From contig NZ_AP014509.1 of assembly GCF_000828655.1 (NCBI RefSeq), forward strand, positions 310,001 through 374,000: a DNA stretch of 64,000 bases. The letters run 5' to 3'. The notes under the pieces were generated by a model, which ran no database searches, was not told the origin of the DNA, and worked only from the letters and a program-made list of their open reading frames with translations. This document shows positions 41,401 to 50,470 of this stretch, piece by piece (the stretch's first letter is position 1; every line of letters starts with the position of its first letter). Position numbers and translations under genes: made by a program. Source of the stretch: Thermotoga caldifontis AZM44c09 (GTDB lineage Bacteria; Thermotogota; Thermotogae; Thermotogales; DSM-5069).

Positions 41401-42558
41401 TCCGTCTTCGATGGCGACGGCACCGATCTCTATGATCTCGTTGAACATGGGGTGGAGTCCCGTAGTTTCCAGATCCACGACCACGTATCGCCTCGACTGG
41501 ACATCGACGTCCTCACCGTTCAGTATGATGGGTTCCGCGTCGTTCACGATGTACGCTTCGATGCCGAAGATGGGCTTTATTCCATAATTTTTGCACGTTT
41601 CGAAGAACTGCGGTATGCCCTGCACCACGCCGTGGTCCGTGAGCGCGATCGCTTTCCAGCCCCATCTGGCAGCGGTCTTCACGTAGGCTTCTATGTCGAG
41701 AACGCTATCCAGATCGCTGAACTTGCTGTGCGCATGCAGTTCAACCCGTTTCTGTGGAGCTTCGTCCGTCCTGTCATGATTTTCAAGCCTTTCGAATTCA
41801 TCGACGTAGAGTGTGGGTTCTCCACTCTCATCGAACTTGAGCGTTCCATCGAAGAGCACGCGGTCCTGTTCCTGCACCGTGGCGAGAAACTTGTCTATGT
41901 TGCTGTTCGTCAACACGCACATGAGCGAATCGAGTTTGTCTGTTATGTACACAAAGAGGATGCGTTTCTTGCCCTCTCTCAGCTCCGTTTTGAAGACGGT
42001 TCCTTCGACCTTGACCTTGCCAGGTTCCGCCGGTAAGTTCGATGGGGTGTGAAATTTCGATGTCTTTCGCTTTTTCTTCGGCTTTTCTTCAACCACAACG
42101 ACGGGTTGTTCGACGATCTCCATGGGAGGCTGCACCACTTCTATCTCGATGGGCCTTTTCACACCCGTGAGCGCTTCTATCTTCTTGCTGACATCGCCCA
42201 GTTTTCCGTTGATCCTCTCTCTACCGAAGTCTCCGGTCACCTTCAGTACCACTCTATCTTGGAAAACGACGACATCGTGAACGTACGGAAAGCTACCGTT
42301 CAGCTCTTTTCTGAGTTTTTCAAGCTCTATGGTGGTCTCCGCGAACTGAAAAACAACGTGGGCACCGAATTCCTGAGAGAGTCTCTCACAGAGTGCCTGG
42401 TGGCGGGAGAACTGCTTGTCTACCCTGATGAGCAGGGTGTTGGTGATCGCGTCGAAAGTGACGTCGTGAACCGTACACGATTCTTCCAAACTCACTCCCA
42501 GCGATTCGGCTATCTGTTTCAGATCAGTTTTCGGGCTTTCAACGAACACTCTTTTCAT
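38449..42558 (-). CDS. polC: DNA polymerase III alpha subunit, PolC type
   Basis: 1369 residues, like PolC of T. maritima. ATG 42558 overlaps the ruvC stop and has CGGAGG upstream; open frame beyond it is ruvC in another reading. N-terminal domains (about 1-230) precede an OB fold and a PHP domain (HAHSKFSDLDSVLD). The PHP is split by a DEDDh proofreading exonuclease starting with VVDLETTGLHP (about residue 361). A zinc site (CKECHYIEF, NCPKCGK) precedes the catalytic PDIDLNFSGEY. Helix-hairpin-helix elements end the protein. It is the main leading-strand replicase. Confidence 0.98.
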   Translation of the reverse strand: MKRVFVESPKTDLKQIAESLGVSLEESCTVHDVTFDAITNTLLIRVDKQFSRHQALCERLSQEFGAHVVFQFAETTIELEKLRKELNGSFPYVHDVVVFQDRVVLKVTGDFGRERINGKLGDVSKKIEALTGVKRPIEIEVVQPPMEIVEQPVVVVEEKPKKKRKTSKFHTPSNLPAEPGKVKVEGTVFKTELREGKKRILFVYITDKLDSLMCVLTNSNIDKFLATVQEQDRVLFDGTLKFDESGEPTLYVDEFERLENHDRTDEAPQKRVELHAHSKFSDLDSVLDIEAYVKTAARWGWKAIALTDHGVVQGIPQFFETCKNYGIKPIFGIEAYIVNDAEPIILNGEDVDVQSRRYVVVDLETTGLHPMFNEIIEIGAVAIEDGEIVQEFHRLIRPKEKLDSFTVQFTGITDEMLQDQPPIEEVLKEFLKFCENSVLVAHNANFDYRFLRHYVEKVCGVQWTLPVVDTLALAKRLVRLSSYNLEKLVSHFKIGTFKHHRALEDAKVTAKVFLELLKILREKGMVSFRKIESSHKEALVTQSKPFHATILVQNREGLKNLYRLVSDAHVKYFHSVPRIPKSELQTMRAGLLIGSACVAGELVQEILSGANEEEIEEVASFYDFIEIMPLDLLPTINDLGLSREKLKQVYRKLYEIGEKLKIPIVMTGDVHFLDPEDEKVRKVLMAPQSETIQEQPNAYLRTTEEMMQAALEILEDEAKAYDVVVRYPNQIADSIEFIVPLEKKLHTPKIEGAEEQIKDLTMRRAIEIYGDPLPEPVQKRIDKELNAIINHGYAVLYLIAKKMVDKSLSDGYVVGSRGSVGSSLVAHLLGITEVNPLPPHYYCKECHYIEFDESGRYGSGFDLPRKNCPKCGKPLERNGQDIPFETFMGFEGDKVPDIDLNFSGEYQDEAHRFVEELFGKNYVYRAGTINTIASRTAYGFVKAFEEKLGRKVRKAEMERLATAITGVKRTTGQHPGGLMIIPKEFEVYDFTPVQYPANTKEAKVFTTHFDYESIHDDLVKIDALGHDDPTFIKILKDLTGIDPMNVPMDDEKTLRIFSSLEPLGIKPQDLDNRTDVGTLGIPEFGTQFVRGMLTETRPKSFADLVRISGLSHGTDVWLNNARDWIEQGKATLSEVIACRDDIMNYLIKMGMNASKAFKIMENVRKGKGLSEEDERLMRELGVPEWYIESCKRIKYLFPKAHAAAYVSMAFRIAYFKVHHPLAFYAAFFTLKGEEFDIDAALYGPELVRKKLAELSTLSEKDVRDKAAETTLEVMLEMFARGFSFLPPNINKSHAKLFLIEGKKLRIPFNKLPNLGDNVAESIVKARNDKPFSSLEDILKRTKLNKAHLDIFRKYVELEGLPEKEQISLF

Positions 42559-43055
42559 GGCGAGAACCTCCGCTCGAACTCTCTCAGATGCGCGTGGCAT
42601 ATCGCTATCGCGAGCGCGTCGGCTGCGTCGTCCGGCCTCGGTTTTTCTTCGAGTCCCAGCAACAGCATGACCCACTTCTGAACGTCGGCCTTCGTCGCCT
42701 TCCCACTGCCGGTGACGGCCTTTTTGACCATCTGCGGTGTGTATTCAAAGATCGGAACGTCACACTCGACCACCGCGAGAAGCGATACGCCCCGCGCTTC
42801 TCCGACGGCGATCGCTGTGGTCACGTTTCTGTAGAAAAACAGCTGTTCCACGGCCACCTCATCCGGTGAATACTGTTCGACGATCTTTTTGATCTGATGG
42901 TAAAGGTTTTTCAACCTCAACTGGATAGGTTCATCTTTCTCTGTGATGATGACCCCGTGAGCAACGTGCTGCAACCTGTTCTTCGAAGCCTCGATGACGC
43001 CGTATCCGAACGTGCCAAAACCGGGGTCGAGTCCAAGTATTTTCAAAGGCAACAC
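42555..43055 (-). CDS. ruvC: Holliday junction resolvase RuvC
   Basis: 166 residues. The four acidic catalytic residues of RuvC are recognisable: Asp in ILGLDPG, Glu in AVEQLFFY, and two Asp in PDDAADALAIA. It cuts Holliday junctions symmetrically together with RuvAB, which are not in this window. The GTG at 43055 is one start; a TTG at 43046 with GGGGTG five bases upstream gives the usual RuvC N-terminus (KILGLDPG) and may be the real one. It shares a transcript with polC. Confidence 0.94.
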   Translation of the reverse strand: MLPLKILGLDPGFGTFGYGVIEASKNRLQHVAHGVIITEKDEPIQLRLKNLYHQIKKIVEQYSPDEVAVEQLFFYRNVTTAIAVGEARGVSLLAVVECDVPIFEYTPQMVKKAVTGSGKATKADVQKWVMLLLGLEEKPRPDDAADALAIAICHAHLREFERRFSP

Positions 43056-43076
43056 CCCAATCGGTGGGCAGTCATG

Positions 43077-43082
43077 ATTATA
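43077..43082 (-). promoter_or_regulatory. Perfect -10 element upstream of ruvC-polC
   Basis: The minus strand reads TATAAT in the 92-bp gap between the lepA stop and the ruvC start, about 22 bases before the ruvC GTG. No convincing -35 lies 16-18 bases upstream, so the promoter call rests on the -10 alone. It would let replication and repair genes be expressed apart from lepA. Confidence 0.4.
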
Positions 43083-43147
43083 TTCACCGGTGTGGGGCCG
43101 TGGTTTGCCCGAAGATTAAAAGTTGAGGTATGATTCCAACAGATTTC

Positions 43148-44959
43148 TCACTTTTCTTCCTCGCCTATTTTCAGTATCGCGAGGAACGCTTCCTGGGGGA
43201 TGCTCACCTGACCGATCTCTCTGAGCTTCTTCTTTCCTTCTTTCTGTTTCTCTAAAAGCTTCATCTTCCTGGTCACATCGCCGCCGTAACACTTGGCGAG
43301 CACGTCCTTCCTGAGCGCTTTGATGTCCGCCCTCGCGATGATGCGTCCCCCCGCTTTGGCCTGGATCGGTATCTCGAACTGATGCCTCGGAATGAGTTCC
43401 GCGAGTTTCTCCACGAGTTTCTTCGCGACCGCGTAGGCCTTGCTCTTGTGGACCAGTGTCGAGAGGGCGTCGACGGGTTCTCTGTTCACCAGGACCGTGA
43501 TCTTAACGATTTCGGATTCTTCAAAACCGAGCATCTCGTAGTCCATGGATGCGTAACCTCTGCTCATCGCCTTGAGTTTGTCGAAGAAGTCCGTGATGAT
43601 CTCTGAAAGCGGTGCTTTGAAATACATGATGATCCTGTTCTTTCCCGCATTCTCGGTGTGCTGGAGCGTGGCCCTCCGCTCGTTCTGCAGGTGCGTCATT
43701 ATGTTACCCATGTAATCGGTGGGCGTGATGATGGAGAGTCGAACGTAGGGTTCGTAGACCTTCTCTATGAGTTCTTCGTCGGGAAACTTCGCCGGATCGT
43801 TGACGATCAGCGTCTGACCGTTTCTGAGCAGAACCTTGTACTCCACGTTGGGAGCCGTCATGATCACGCTCATTTCGAACTCGCGCTCGAGTCTTTCTCT
43901 CACCACGTCCATGTGCAGCAGTCCGAGAAAGCCACACCTGAATCCAAAACCGAGTGCGGGCGATGTGGTCGGTTCGAAGGTCAAAGCCCAATCGTTCAGT
44001 TTGAGCTTTTCGAGTGATTTTTTCAGCTCCTCGTAGTACTCGGGCAGACCCGGGAAGACGCTCGCGTAGACCATGGGTTTCACGTCGCGATAGCCGGGTA
44101 ACGGTTCGGCTGCGGGCATCAGCGCGTTCGTTATCGTGTCACCGACCCTGGCTTCGGAAACCTCTTTTATACCCGCAATGACGTAACCGACCTCGCCGGG
44201 TCCCAGGCTGTCTGTCGGAACCATCGTTGGGGTGAAGACACCCACTTCCTCGACTTCGTAACGCCGGTTCGTCGACATGATCAGTATCTGGTCTTTCTTT
44301 TTCAGAACCCCATCGAAGATCCTCACGTACACGATGACTCCCCTGTACTTGTCGTACTTCGCGTCGAAGATCAGCGCCTTCAAAGGTTTGCTTGGATCTC
44401 CCTCCGGTGGCCTGACCCTCTCGATGATCGCTCTGAGGACCTGCTCGACACCTTCACCGGTCTTCGCACTCATTTTGAGCACTTCTTCCCTGGAGACTCC
44501 GAGCAGGTCCACCACCTGCTGCAGGCTTTCTTCAACGTTCGCGTTCGGAAGGTCTATCTTGTTGAGCACCGGCACTATATCCAGATCGTTCTCGATGGCC
44601 AGATAGCTGTGTGCCACGGTCTGCGCCTCTATTCCCTGCGAGGCATCCACTATGAGTACGGCTCCTTCGCACGCGGCCATACTCCTGCTCACTTCGTAGG
44701 AGAAGTCGACGTGGCCCGGCGTGTCTATGATGTTGATCTCGTAATCTTGACCGTCGTAGTTGTAGATCACCTTGACGGGTTGAGCCTTTATCGTGATCCC
44801 ACGTTCCCTCTCGATGTCCATCTGGTCGAGGAACTGATCGTGCATCTTCCTTGGATCGACAGTCTTGGTTATTTCCAGGATCCTGTCGACGAAAGTGGTC
44901 TTTCCGTGGTCTATGTGGGCGATCGTGCAGATGTTCCTTATGAACTTCGTGTCCTTCAA
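43148..44959 (-). CDS. lepA: Elongation factor 4 (LepA)
   Basis: 603 residues, full length. The GTPase has the P-loop AHIDHGKTT, the switch II DTPGHVDFSYEVSRS, and NKIDLP. Domains II, III and V follow, then the LepA-specific C-terminal domain (LAKCYGGDVTRKMKLLEKQKEG). It acts on paused ribosomes and in 30S maturation. The TTG start overlaps the stop of the P1 peptidase gene (TTGA), so the two are coupled. Confidence 0.98.
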   Translation of the reverse strand: MKDTKFIRNICTIAHIDHGKTTFVDRILEITKTVDPRKMHDQFLDQMDIERERGITIKAQPVKVIYNYDGQDYEINIIDTPGHVDFSYEVSRSMAACEGAVLIVDASQGIEAQTVAHSYLAIENDLDIVPVLNKIDLPNANVEESLQQVVDLLGVSREEVLKMSAKTGEGVEQVLRAIIERVRPPEGDPSKPLKALIFDAKYDKYRGVIVYVRIFDGVLKKKDQILIMSTNRRYEVEEVGVFTPTMVPTDSLGPGEVGYVIAGIKEVSEARVGDTITNALMPAAEPLPGYRDVKPMVYASVFPGLPEYYEELKKSLEKLKLNDWALTFEPTTSPALGFGFRCGFLGLLHMDVVRERLEREFEMSVIMTAPNVEYKVLLRNGQTLIVNDPAKFPDEELIEKVYEPYVRLSIITPTDYMGNIMTHLQNERRATLQHTENAGKNRIIMYFKAPLSEIITDFFDKLKAMSRGYASMDYEMLGFEESEIVKITVLVNREPVDALSTLVHKSKAYAVAKKLVEKLAELIPRHQFEIPIQAKAGGRIIARADIKALRKDVLAKCYGGDVTRKMKLLEKQKEGKKKLREIGQVSIPQEAFLAILKIGEEEK

Positions 44960-45948
44960 CCGGATCTACCCCCATCCAGGAGCCATTCGATCGGCATCGC
45001 TTCCGCCCTGGCCAGAAAACCTTCGACGGTTTCCGCGCAGAACAGAGCGTCGCACACGGCCTCGTAGACGCTTTCCACCGCAGCCCTGAAGAGTTCGTCG
45101 AACAGCTCTCTATCATCACTCACGTACCCTTTCTGCGTCGAGAACGCTATGCACACGTCCCCGCTGCCGTGATGACCCGGAGAACCCAGCATACCGAGAG
45201 CCAGGAAAGAATGCCTCGCAACCCTTTTCAGCTGTCTCGAATCGAGTGGAACGTCCGTTGCCAGAACGATCACGATCGAACCTTCGTTCTTTCTCACCAC
45301 GCCCATTTTGACGTGCTCACACGCTCTCTTGTTGAGGATCGTGAGATCTTCGAAGTTACCAAAGTTCGCAAGAACCAGTGCCCCAAGCACGTGTCCATCC
45401 TTCAGTTTCCTCGAGGCGCTGCCGATCCCACCCTTGAACCCGAAGCAAACCATGCCGGTACCGGCACCGACGGATCCGAGTTCGAAGGCTTCGTTAGCTT
45501 TTTCGTAAGCTTCCACAACGTGAGACGGTTTCACCGCGGGATAGAGTATGTCGTTCAGCAAACCATCGTTGCACTCGCCGATGATCGGATTGAGCGTTCT
45601 GAACCTCTTCTTTTTAGCGGCGAGTTCGACCACACCCTGAAACGCATAACCGACGCTGAGCGTGTTCGTGAGCACGATGGGGGTTTCTATCTGTCCGAGC
45701 TCTTCTATCTGCATCAAGCCTGCCGATTTTCCAAAGCCGTTCAGAACGGCGCACGCCGCAGTAACAGGTTTTTCGAAGATCTTCTCACTCGGCACGATCA
45801 CGGTCACACCGGTGCGAACGATGGTCGGTTCGTCCATGACGATACTGACGTGCCCTACGCGCACACCAGCCACATCGCTCAGAAGGTTCTTCTCTCCAGG
45901 CTCCAGTCTCCCGAAAGAGAGTCCATACTCTCTGAAGCGTGGACGCAA
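44956..45948 (-). CDS. P1 family (DmpA-like) aminopeptidase/amidase
   Basis: 330 residues. P1 family marks are DVAGVRVGHVSI at the N-terminus, TGVTVIVPS, FGKSAGLMQIEELGQIETPIVLTNTLSVG, GSVGAGTGMVCFGFKGGIG and GALVLANFG. Family members are Ntn-type enzymes that cleave themselves before a catalytic Ser/Thr and remove N-terminal residues from peptides or beta-amino acid amides. The exact cleavage residue is not certain here. There is no signal peptide. TTG start with GGAGGAAGGG upstream; TATAAT lies on this strand at 45969-45974. Confidence 0.87.
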   Translation of the reverse strand: MRPRFREYGLSFGRLEPGEKNLLSDVAGVRVGHVSIVMDEPTIVRTGVTVIVPSEKIFEKPVTAACAVLNGFGKSAGLMQIEELGQIETPIVLTNTLSVGYAFQGVVELAAKKKRFRTLNPIIGECNDGLLNDILYPAVKPSHVVEAYEKANEAFELGSVGAGTGMVCFGFKGGIGSASRKLKDGHVLGALVLANFGNFEDLTILNKRACEHVKMGVVRKNEGSIVIVLATDVPLDSRQLKRVARHSFLALGMLGSPGHHGSGDVCIAFSTQKGYVSDDRELFDELFRAAVESVYEAVCDALFCAETVEGFLARAEAMPIEWLLDGGRSG

Positions 45949-45999
45949 GGCCCTTCCTCCTTTGTGATATTATAAATTGGATTTTGGGAGGAAACCTTC

Positions 46000-46452
46000 G
46001 TGGAGAGTTTCTGCTACGAATCTGTCTTCGGTCCCATCTGTGTGAAGCTGGAAGAAGGGCGCGTGTGCGGCATAGAGCTCGGTGAAAGATGCGAAGGGAC
46101 TGTGAAACCGGACCAAGTCGTCGTGAAACAGCTCGACGAATATTTCAAAGGTGTCAGGACCCGGCTGGATTTTCCCGTGAAGGTTAGTGGAACGGAATTC
46201 CAGCTCAGAGTCTGGCAGGCTTTGAGGGATGTTCCCTACGGTTCCACGATCAGTTACGGCGAACTTGCGAAGAGGCTCAATACCTCTCCGAGGGCCGTCG
46301 GCCAGGCACTCAAACGCAATCCGTTACCTCTGTATTTTCCCTGTCACAGGGTGGTTGGTAAGAGCTCTCTCGGGGGTTTCAGCGGCGGACTCGAATGGAA
46401 GAAGAATCTGCTCGCACTCGAGCGTGGTGAAAGATGCGCTGGAGACTCATAG
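46000..46452 (+). CDS. ogt: Methylated-DNA-protein cysteine methyltransferase
   Basis: 150 residues. The suicide-repair site is C115 in FPCHRVVG. The recognition helix is GELAKRLNTSPRAVGQALKRNPLPL, with the conserved Arg finger. It transfers alkyl groups from O6-alkylguanine to itself. The GTG start follows GGGAGGAAA. The gap to the divergent peptidase gene is 51 bp and contains overlapping -10-like AT-rich elements (TATTAT, TATAAT). The 3' end overlaps mrcA by 19 bp. Confidence 0.95.
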   Translation: MESFCYESVFGPICVKLEEGRVCGIELGERCEGTVKPDQVVVKQLDEYFKGVRTRLDFPVKVSGTEFQLRVWQALRDVPYGSTISYGELAKRLNTSPRAVGQALKRNPLPLYFPCHRVVGKSSLGGFSGGLEWKKNLLALERGERCAGDS

Positions 46453-48356
46453 GTTTTCTGTGTGGGTTTTTCCTCACGATCGTGGTACTTTCCTACTTCT
46501 ACGTTCAGTTCACGAAGGATCTGCCATCGCCGGAGTCGCGCATACCGACGGGTCTATTGCTCATGTATTCGGACGGCACACCGATGTCTTTACCGCGGTC
46601 TTTCTGGGTCAGACTCGAGGACGTTCCTCCGTACTTTTTGAACGCCCTGCTGGTTTCTGAAGACAAACGCTTCTATTTCCATGTGGGCATCGATCCTCTC
46701 GGCATCGCGAGGGCCGTGGTGAGGAACATCAGCAGCATGTCGATCAGCGAGGGAGGCAGTACCATCACGCAGCAACTCGCACGGACCCTGTACCTTTCAC
46801 CGAAAGTGAGCTGGCAGAGGAAGATCAGAGAGATGTTCATCGCACTCTGGCTCGAAAGGCACAGGACGAAGGAAGAAATCCTGCAGATGTACATAAACTC
46901 TGTGTACATGGGCAACGGGCTTTATGGATTCGCCAGCGCGTCGAGGTACTACTTTGGAAAAGATCTGAGCGAGATCAACCTGAACGAGGCGGCACTCTTG
47001 GTGGGCGTGCTTCGCTCACCCGAGAACTTCAACCCGCTCAGGGACTGGCAGATCGCGAAGCGCAAGGCGAAAACGGTGCTGGACGCCCTGCTCGAGGAAC
47101 GTTACATAAGCGAGAGTGTTCATCGTCAGTCGCTGGAAGAGCTCGAGAGCATGAATTATTCAGGCAAGCCTGTGTTCAACATGGATGAAGAAGTGTTCTG
47201 GAGGGTGGTCAGAGAGCTCAAAGACATCGGTTACGGCCTGGACGAGCTGAGGCAGGGTTACAGGATATACACGACTCTGGACAGAAAGCTTTCGCAGGCC
47301 GCGCTGGGTCTGGCTCCAAACATCGTCGTCGAGGCGATAGACCCGATGTCCGGTGCGGTGCTGGTTTACAAAGGTGTCGGTCTGACCTATCCTGAAGGCA
47401 GGAGACTGCTCGGATCGGCGATCAAACCTCTGTATTACTATCTCGCCGTTCTGGAAGGCTGGTCAGTGGACAGCGAGCTGATCGATCTGCCGCTGAAGAT
47501 CGGTGACTGGACTCCTGAGAACTTCGACAAGCGTTACCGAGGCGTCGTCACGATGAGGCAGGCGCTCATCGATTCTCTGAACGTACCTTCGGTGAATCTG
47601 TTCATGCAGCTCGGAAGAGAAAAGGTGATCGATTTTCTCAAGAACGAGTTGAAGATCGAAGGTTATTATCCGAACGATATGACGATCGCCCTCGGCACGC
47701 TCGAAACCGCACCGGAGGAAGTTTTGAAAGCATACGCGGCCATCTTCAACGGCGGTGCCGTTCTGAAACCGTACATCGTGCAGCACATCGAGGATCCCAA
47801 CGGAAGAACAGTTTACGAAGCTTCTGTGAGGGTTATCAACGTTGTCATGGCCAGGAAACTCAGTCCCATGGAATCTTCGGCCGTCTTGCTCGATGTGATG
47901 CGTGAGGTCGTCGAGAGGGGAACCGGCGTGCGCGCACGGCAGAAGGTTCCCGTTGCTGGCAAGACGGGCACTTCTTCCAAAACGGCCTGGTTCGTCGGGG
48001 GTGATCAAACCTTCATCATGGCGGTGGCCGTGGACGGTGAAAACCTCACGGGGGGTGCCAACGCTGCCCCGATCTGGTCCCAACTCGTGTCCAACTACAA
48101 CTACCGTGGCAGAATGCCGAATTGGATCGTGCAGTCTCGTCTGACAGTGAAAACCACCCTGCCATCGCTGACGCTCGACGTGGACAGGATCATGCGGTGG
48201 CTCGAGGAAGGTTATTTGAGTCTTGAAACGCTCGCTGAACTCGTTTCCAAACTGGATAGTTCAGCCATGCTCGATTTTCTGAGCAGTGTGAACGAACGAT
48301 CTCCACAGCTCGCCAAACAGCTCTGGGAACTGATCAGAACGAAACGCACCTGGTGA
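46434..48356 (+). CDS. mrcA: Class A penicillin-binding protein 1A
   Basis: 640 residues. An N-terminal anchor helix (about 3-25) precedes the GT51 glycosyltransferase with VSEDKRFYFHVGID, EGGSTITQQLARTLYL and KIREMFIALWLE. The transpeptidase has the nucleophile S328 and K331 in GSAIKP, an SLN motif (DSLNVPS) and K510-T-G-T. A tail of about 70 helical residues follows. It polymerises and cross-links peptidoglycan in the periplasm. The start lies 19 bp within ogt. No outer-membrane activator domain is evident. Confidence 0.96.
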   Translation: MRWRLIGFLCGFFLTIVVLSYFYVQFTKDLPSPESRIPTGLLLMYSDGTPMSLPRSFWVRLEDVPPYFLNALLVSEDKRFYFHVGIDPLGIARAVVRNISSMSISEGGSTITQQLARTLYLSPKVSWQRKIREMFIALWLERHRTKEEILQMYINSVYMGNGLYGFASASRYYFGKDLSEINLNEAALLVGVLRSPENFNPLRDWQIAKRKAKTVLDALLEERYISESVHRQSLEELESMNYSGKPVFNMDEEVFWRVVRELKDIGYGLDELRQGYRIYTTLDRKLSQAALGLAPNIVVEAIDPMSGAVLVYKGVGLTYPEGRRLLGSAIKPLYYYLAVLEGWSVDSELIDLPLKIGDWTPENFDKRYRGVVTMRQALIDSLNVPSVNLFMQLGREKVIDFLKNELKIEGYYPNDMTIALGTLETAPEEVLKAYAAIFNGGAVLKPYIVQHIEDPNGRTVYEASVRVINVVMARKLSPMESSAVLLDVMREVVERGTGVRARQKVPVAGKTGTSSKTAWFVGGDQTFIMAVAVDGENLTGGANAAPIWSQLVSNYNYRGRMPNWIVQSRLTVKTTLPSLTLDVDRIMRWLEEGYLSLETLAELVSKLDSSAMLDFLSSVNERSPQLAKQLWELIRTKRTW

Positions 48357-50470
48357 ACATTTTTGTCGAGAGAGAAACGTCGATGAAAACTGTCATGAGT
48401 AGAATGAGATCCGTGTGGCTACGAAGGTACGCGTTCACAGTTTTGTTTTTGATCGTCTGTGTGGTTTCAGGTGTGATCATCTACTTCAAGGCGCGCATAA
48501 ACGCCAGTTATTTTGTCTTTCTGCCAGGATACAGTTCCAGGGCCGGTATAGAGCAGATAGACAACGAAGAGCTGAAGGCCTTTTTCAAGATCGTAAAGAA
48601 ATTCAACGATGGATCTCAATTCGTGGTGCTCGCACACCATCCTGAAGGTTTTTTAGCAGCCCAGGCGCTGCTCAGACTCAACGAACTTCAGAACCAACTT
48701 TCCAACCTTCCCTGCGTGAAAAACGTGCTCAGCGTCCTCAACTACAGCTTCAGGAAACCTTACTTCGATGGTTCGAAACTCGACGAAGAGATCCTCACCG
48801 ATCCCGAAGCGAGCTCCTTCATCTCGAAGGATGCAAGGTACGTGCTCTTGCACTGCACGCTGAGTCCAGGCTACAACGAGGACAAGGCTTTGAGTGAGAT
48901 AGAGAAGGTTTTGAACGATTTTCAAGATCTGAACGCCCTCGCCTTCGGCCAGCTTGTGATAAACAAACACCTTTTCCGCGAGATCATCCATCAGATCTCC
49001 ATCTATCCGGCCATCACTTTTCTGGTGATACTGCTCATCTTCTATCTGCAGACGAGATCTTTGAAGGCGAGCCTGGTTTCACTTTTGATACCAGTCGAAG
49101 CGAATCTGATCGTGTACGCTGTGGTCAGTTCGGCCGGTATCGAGCTCAACACGATGAGCGTCATGTGTGTGAGCTTCCTGCTCATCATCGGTTCGGCTTA
49201 CGGGCTACACTTTTACAACGGCGTGGTGAGGTTCAAAGATCGGGTGAGACAAGAGATGTTCAGACCGATCTTCTTTTCCATGTTGACCACCTGCGTCGGC
49301 TTTCTCTCTTTCCTGTTCGTTGAGATAACAGCTTTCAAGCATCTTGGACTCATGGTCTCTTCGGGTCTCGCACTCGTGTTTCTCATCCTGTTCACCTCTG
49401 GCTACGAACTTCTGCGCGAAGAGAGAGCCGTCCAGCACCGAACGGTCCTGCTCGGGTTCGGAAATGAAAGGCTTGGACGCGTCCTGCTGATGGTTTCGTT
49501 GATCCTGGTTGTGGTGACGTTTTTATCTCTGTCACGGATAGAAGTCGGCATGGACCAGGCTTCTTATTTCTCCAAGGGCAGCGATGTCGGAAGAGCTCTG
49601 GACATCCTCACGAAGCAGTTTTCTTACAGAGAGCCTGTGTACATCATGGTCGAGAAAGAGAGCCTCTTCACGGCGAAAGATTCTCAGCTCATCTCAGAAC
49701 TTCTGAACGAGCTGCGCCAGATTGAAGGTGTATCGTCGGTTCAGTTCCCCGTGAGCTATCCCGTACCGAGTCTGGTGCTGCTGTCACGTTTTCAGCCTGC
49801 GATACGTTACTTCGTGGCCGACGGCAAGACGGTCAGGATCGTCGTGAACATGACGGAGCAAGCTTACAGGAAGGCCGGAGAACTGAAGAACAGGATCACA
49901 CAGGTGTTGAAGAATTATCCAGATTACCACTTCACCGTTGCGAGTGCGGCGTTCATCGTGGATCAGATCAATGCGAGCATCGTCACCAGTCAGGCTCAGA
50001 GCCTGTCTGTCTCTTTGCTGCTGATCTTTGGCTCGGTCCTGTTCGCGTTCAGAAACGTCCTTCTCTCCTTGCTGATCGTCGTTCCCGTTCTGCTCACCGC
50101 GATTCTGAACTTCTTTTTCATCGCGCTGCTGGGGCTGAGACTCGACGTGGCCACATCCATCGTTGCCAGCATCCTCGTGGGATTGGTGGTCGATTACTCG
50201 ATCCACCTCGCACACGATATGAGAAGGACGAGGGACGTTTCTGCCTCCGTGAAGAACATCTCCATGCCGGTACTCGCCAACGGGCTGGGATTGATCGGAG
50301 GTTTCTGCGTCCTCAGCTTTTCGAAGCTTGCCCTGTTCAGAAACGTTTCGCTTTTGCTCATCCTCGGCATCGGTTTTGGACTCTCTTTCACGCTCCTCTC
50401 TCAGCCGATTCTGATAGAATGGTTCTTCAAGCGTACCACGAAGACTGAAAGAACTTCATGTGGTCACTGA
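48353..50470 (+). CDS. MMPL/RND-superfamily membrane protein
   Basis: 705 residues, about 12 membrane helices in two halves. Each half has one helix, a large periplasmic domain, then a block of five helices (about 215-345 and 545-700). Sterol-sensing-like signatures are NTMSVMCVSFLLIIGSAYGL and ATSIVASILVGLVVDYSIHL. MMPL and HpnN-type proteins move lipids or hydrophobic molecules outward using the proton gradient. The GTG overlaps the mrcA stop; an ATG at 48383 is an alternative. Coupling to PBP1A suggests an envelope lipid substrate. It ends inside the convergent glycosidase gene by 15 bp. Confidence 0.85.
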   Translation: MNIFVERETSMKTVMSRMRSVWLRRYAFTVLFLIVCVVSGVIIYFKARINASYFVFLPGYSSRAGIEQIDNEELKAFFKIVKKFNDGSQFVVLAHHPEGFLAAQALLRLNELQNQLSNLPCVKNVLSVLNYSFRKPYFDGSKLDEEILTDPEASSFISKDARYVLLHCTLSPGYNEDKALSEIEKVLNDFQDLNALAFGQLVINKHLFREIIHQISIYPAITFLVILLIFYLQTRSLKASLVSLLIPVEANLIVYAVVSSAGIELNTMSVMCVSFLLIIGSAYGLHFYNGVVRFKDRVRQEMFRPIFFSMLTTCVGFLSFLFVEITAFKHLGLMVSSGLALVFLILFTSGYELLREERAVQHRTVLLGFGNERLGRVLLMVSLILVVVTFLSLSRIEVGMDQASYFSKGSDVGRALDILTKQFSYREPVYIMVEKESLFTAKDSQLISELLNELRQIEGVSSVQFPVSYPVPSLVLLSRFQPAIRYFVADGKTVRIVVNMTEQAYRKAGELKNRITQVLKNYPDYHFTVASAAFIVDQINASIVTSQAQSLSVSLLLIFGSVLFAFRNVLLSLLIVVPVLLTAILNFFFIALLGLRLDVATSIVASILVGLVVDYSIHLAHDMRRTRDVSASVKNISMPVLANGLGLIGGFCVLSFSKLALFRNVSLLLILGIGFGLSFTLLSQPILIEWFFKRTTKTERTSCGH

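Noticed and set aside
40837-42036. 399-codon plus-strand frame opposite the polC PHP/exonuclease region
   Set aside because: Shadow of the polC gene with no recognisable domain.
42559-42675. N-terminal extension of PolC
   Set aside because: It lies in ruvC and is Arg/Ser-rich; the ATG at 42558 gives the normal PolC length.
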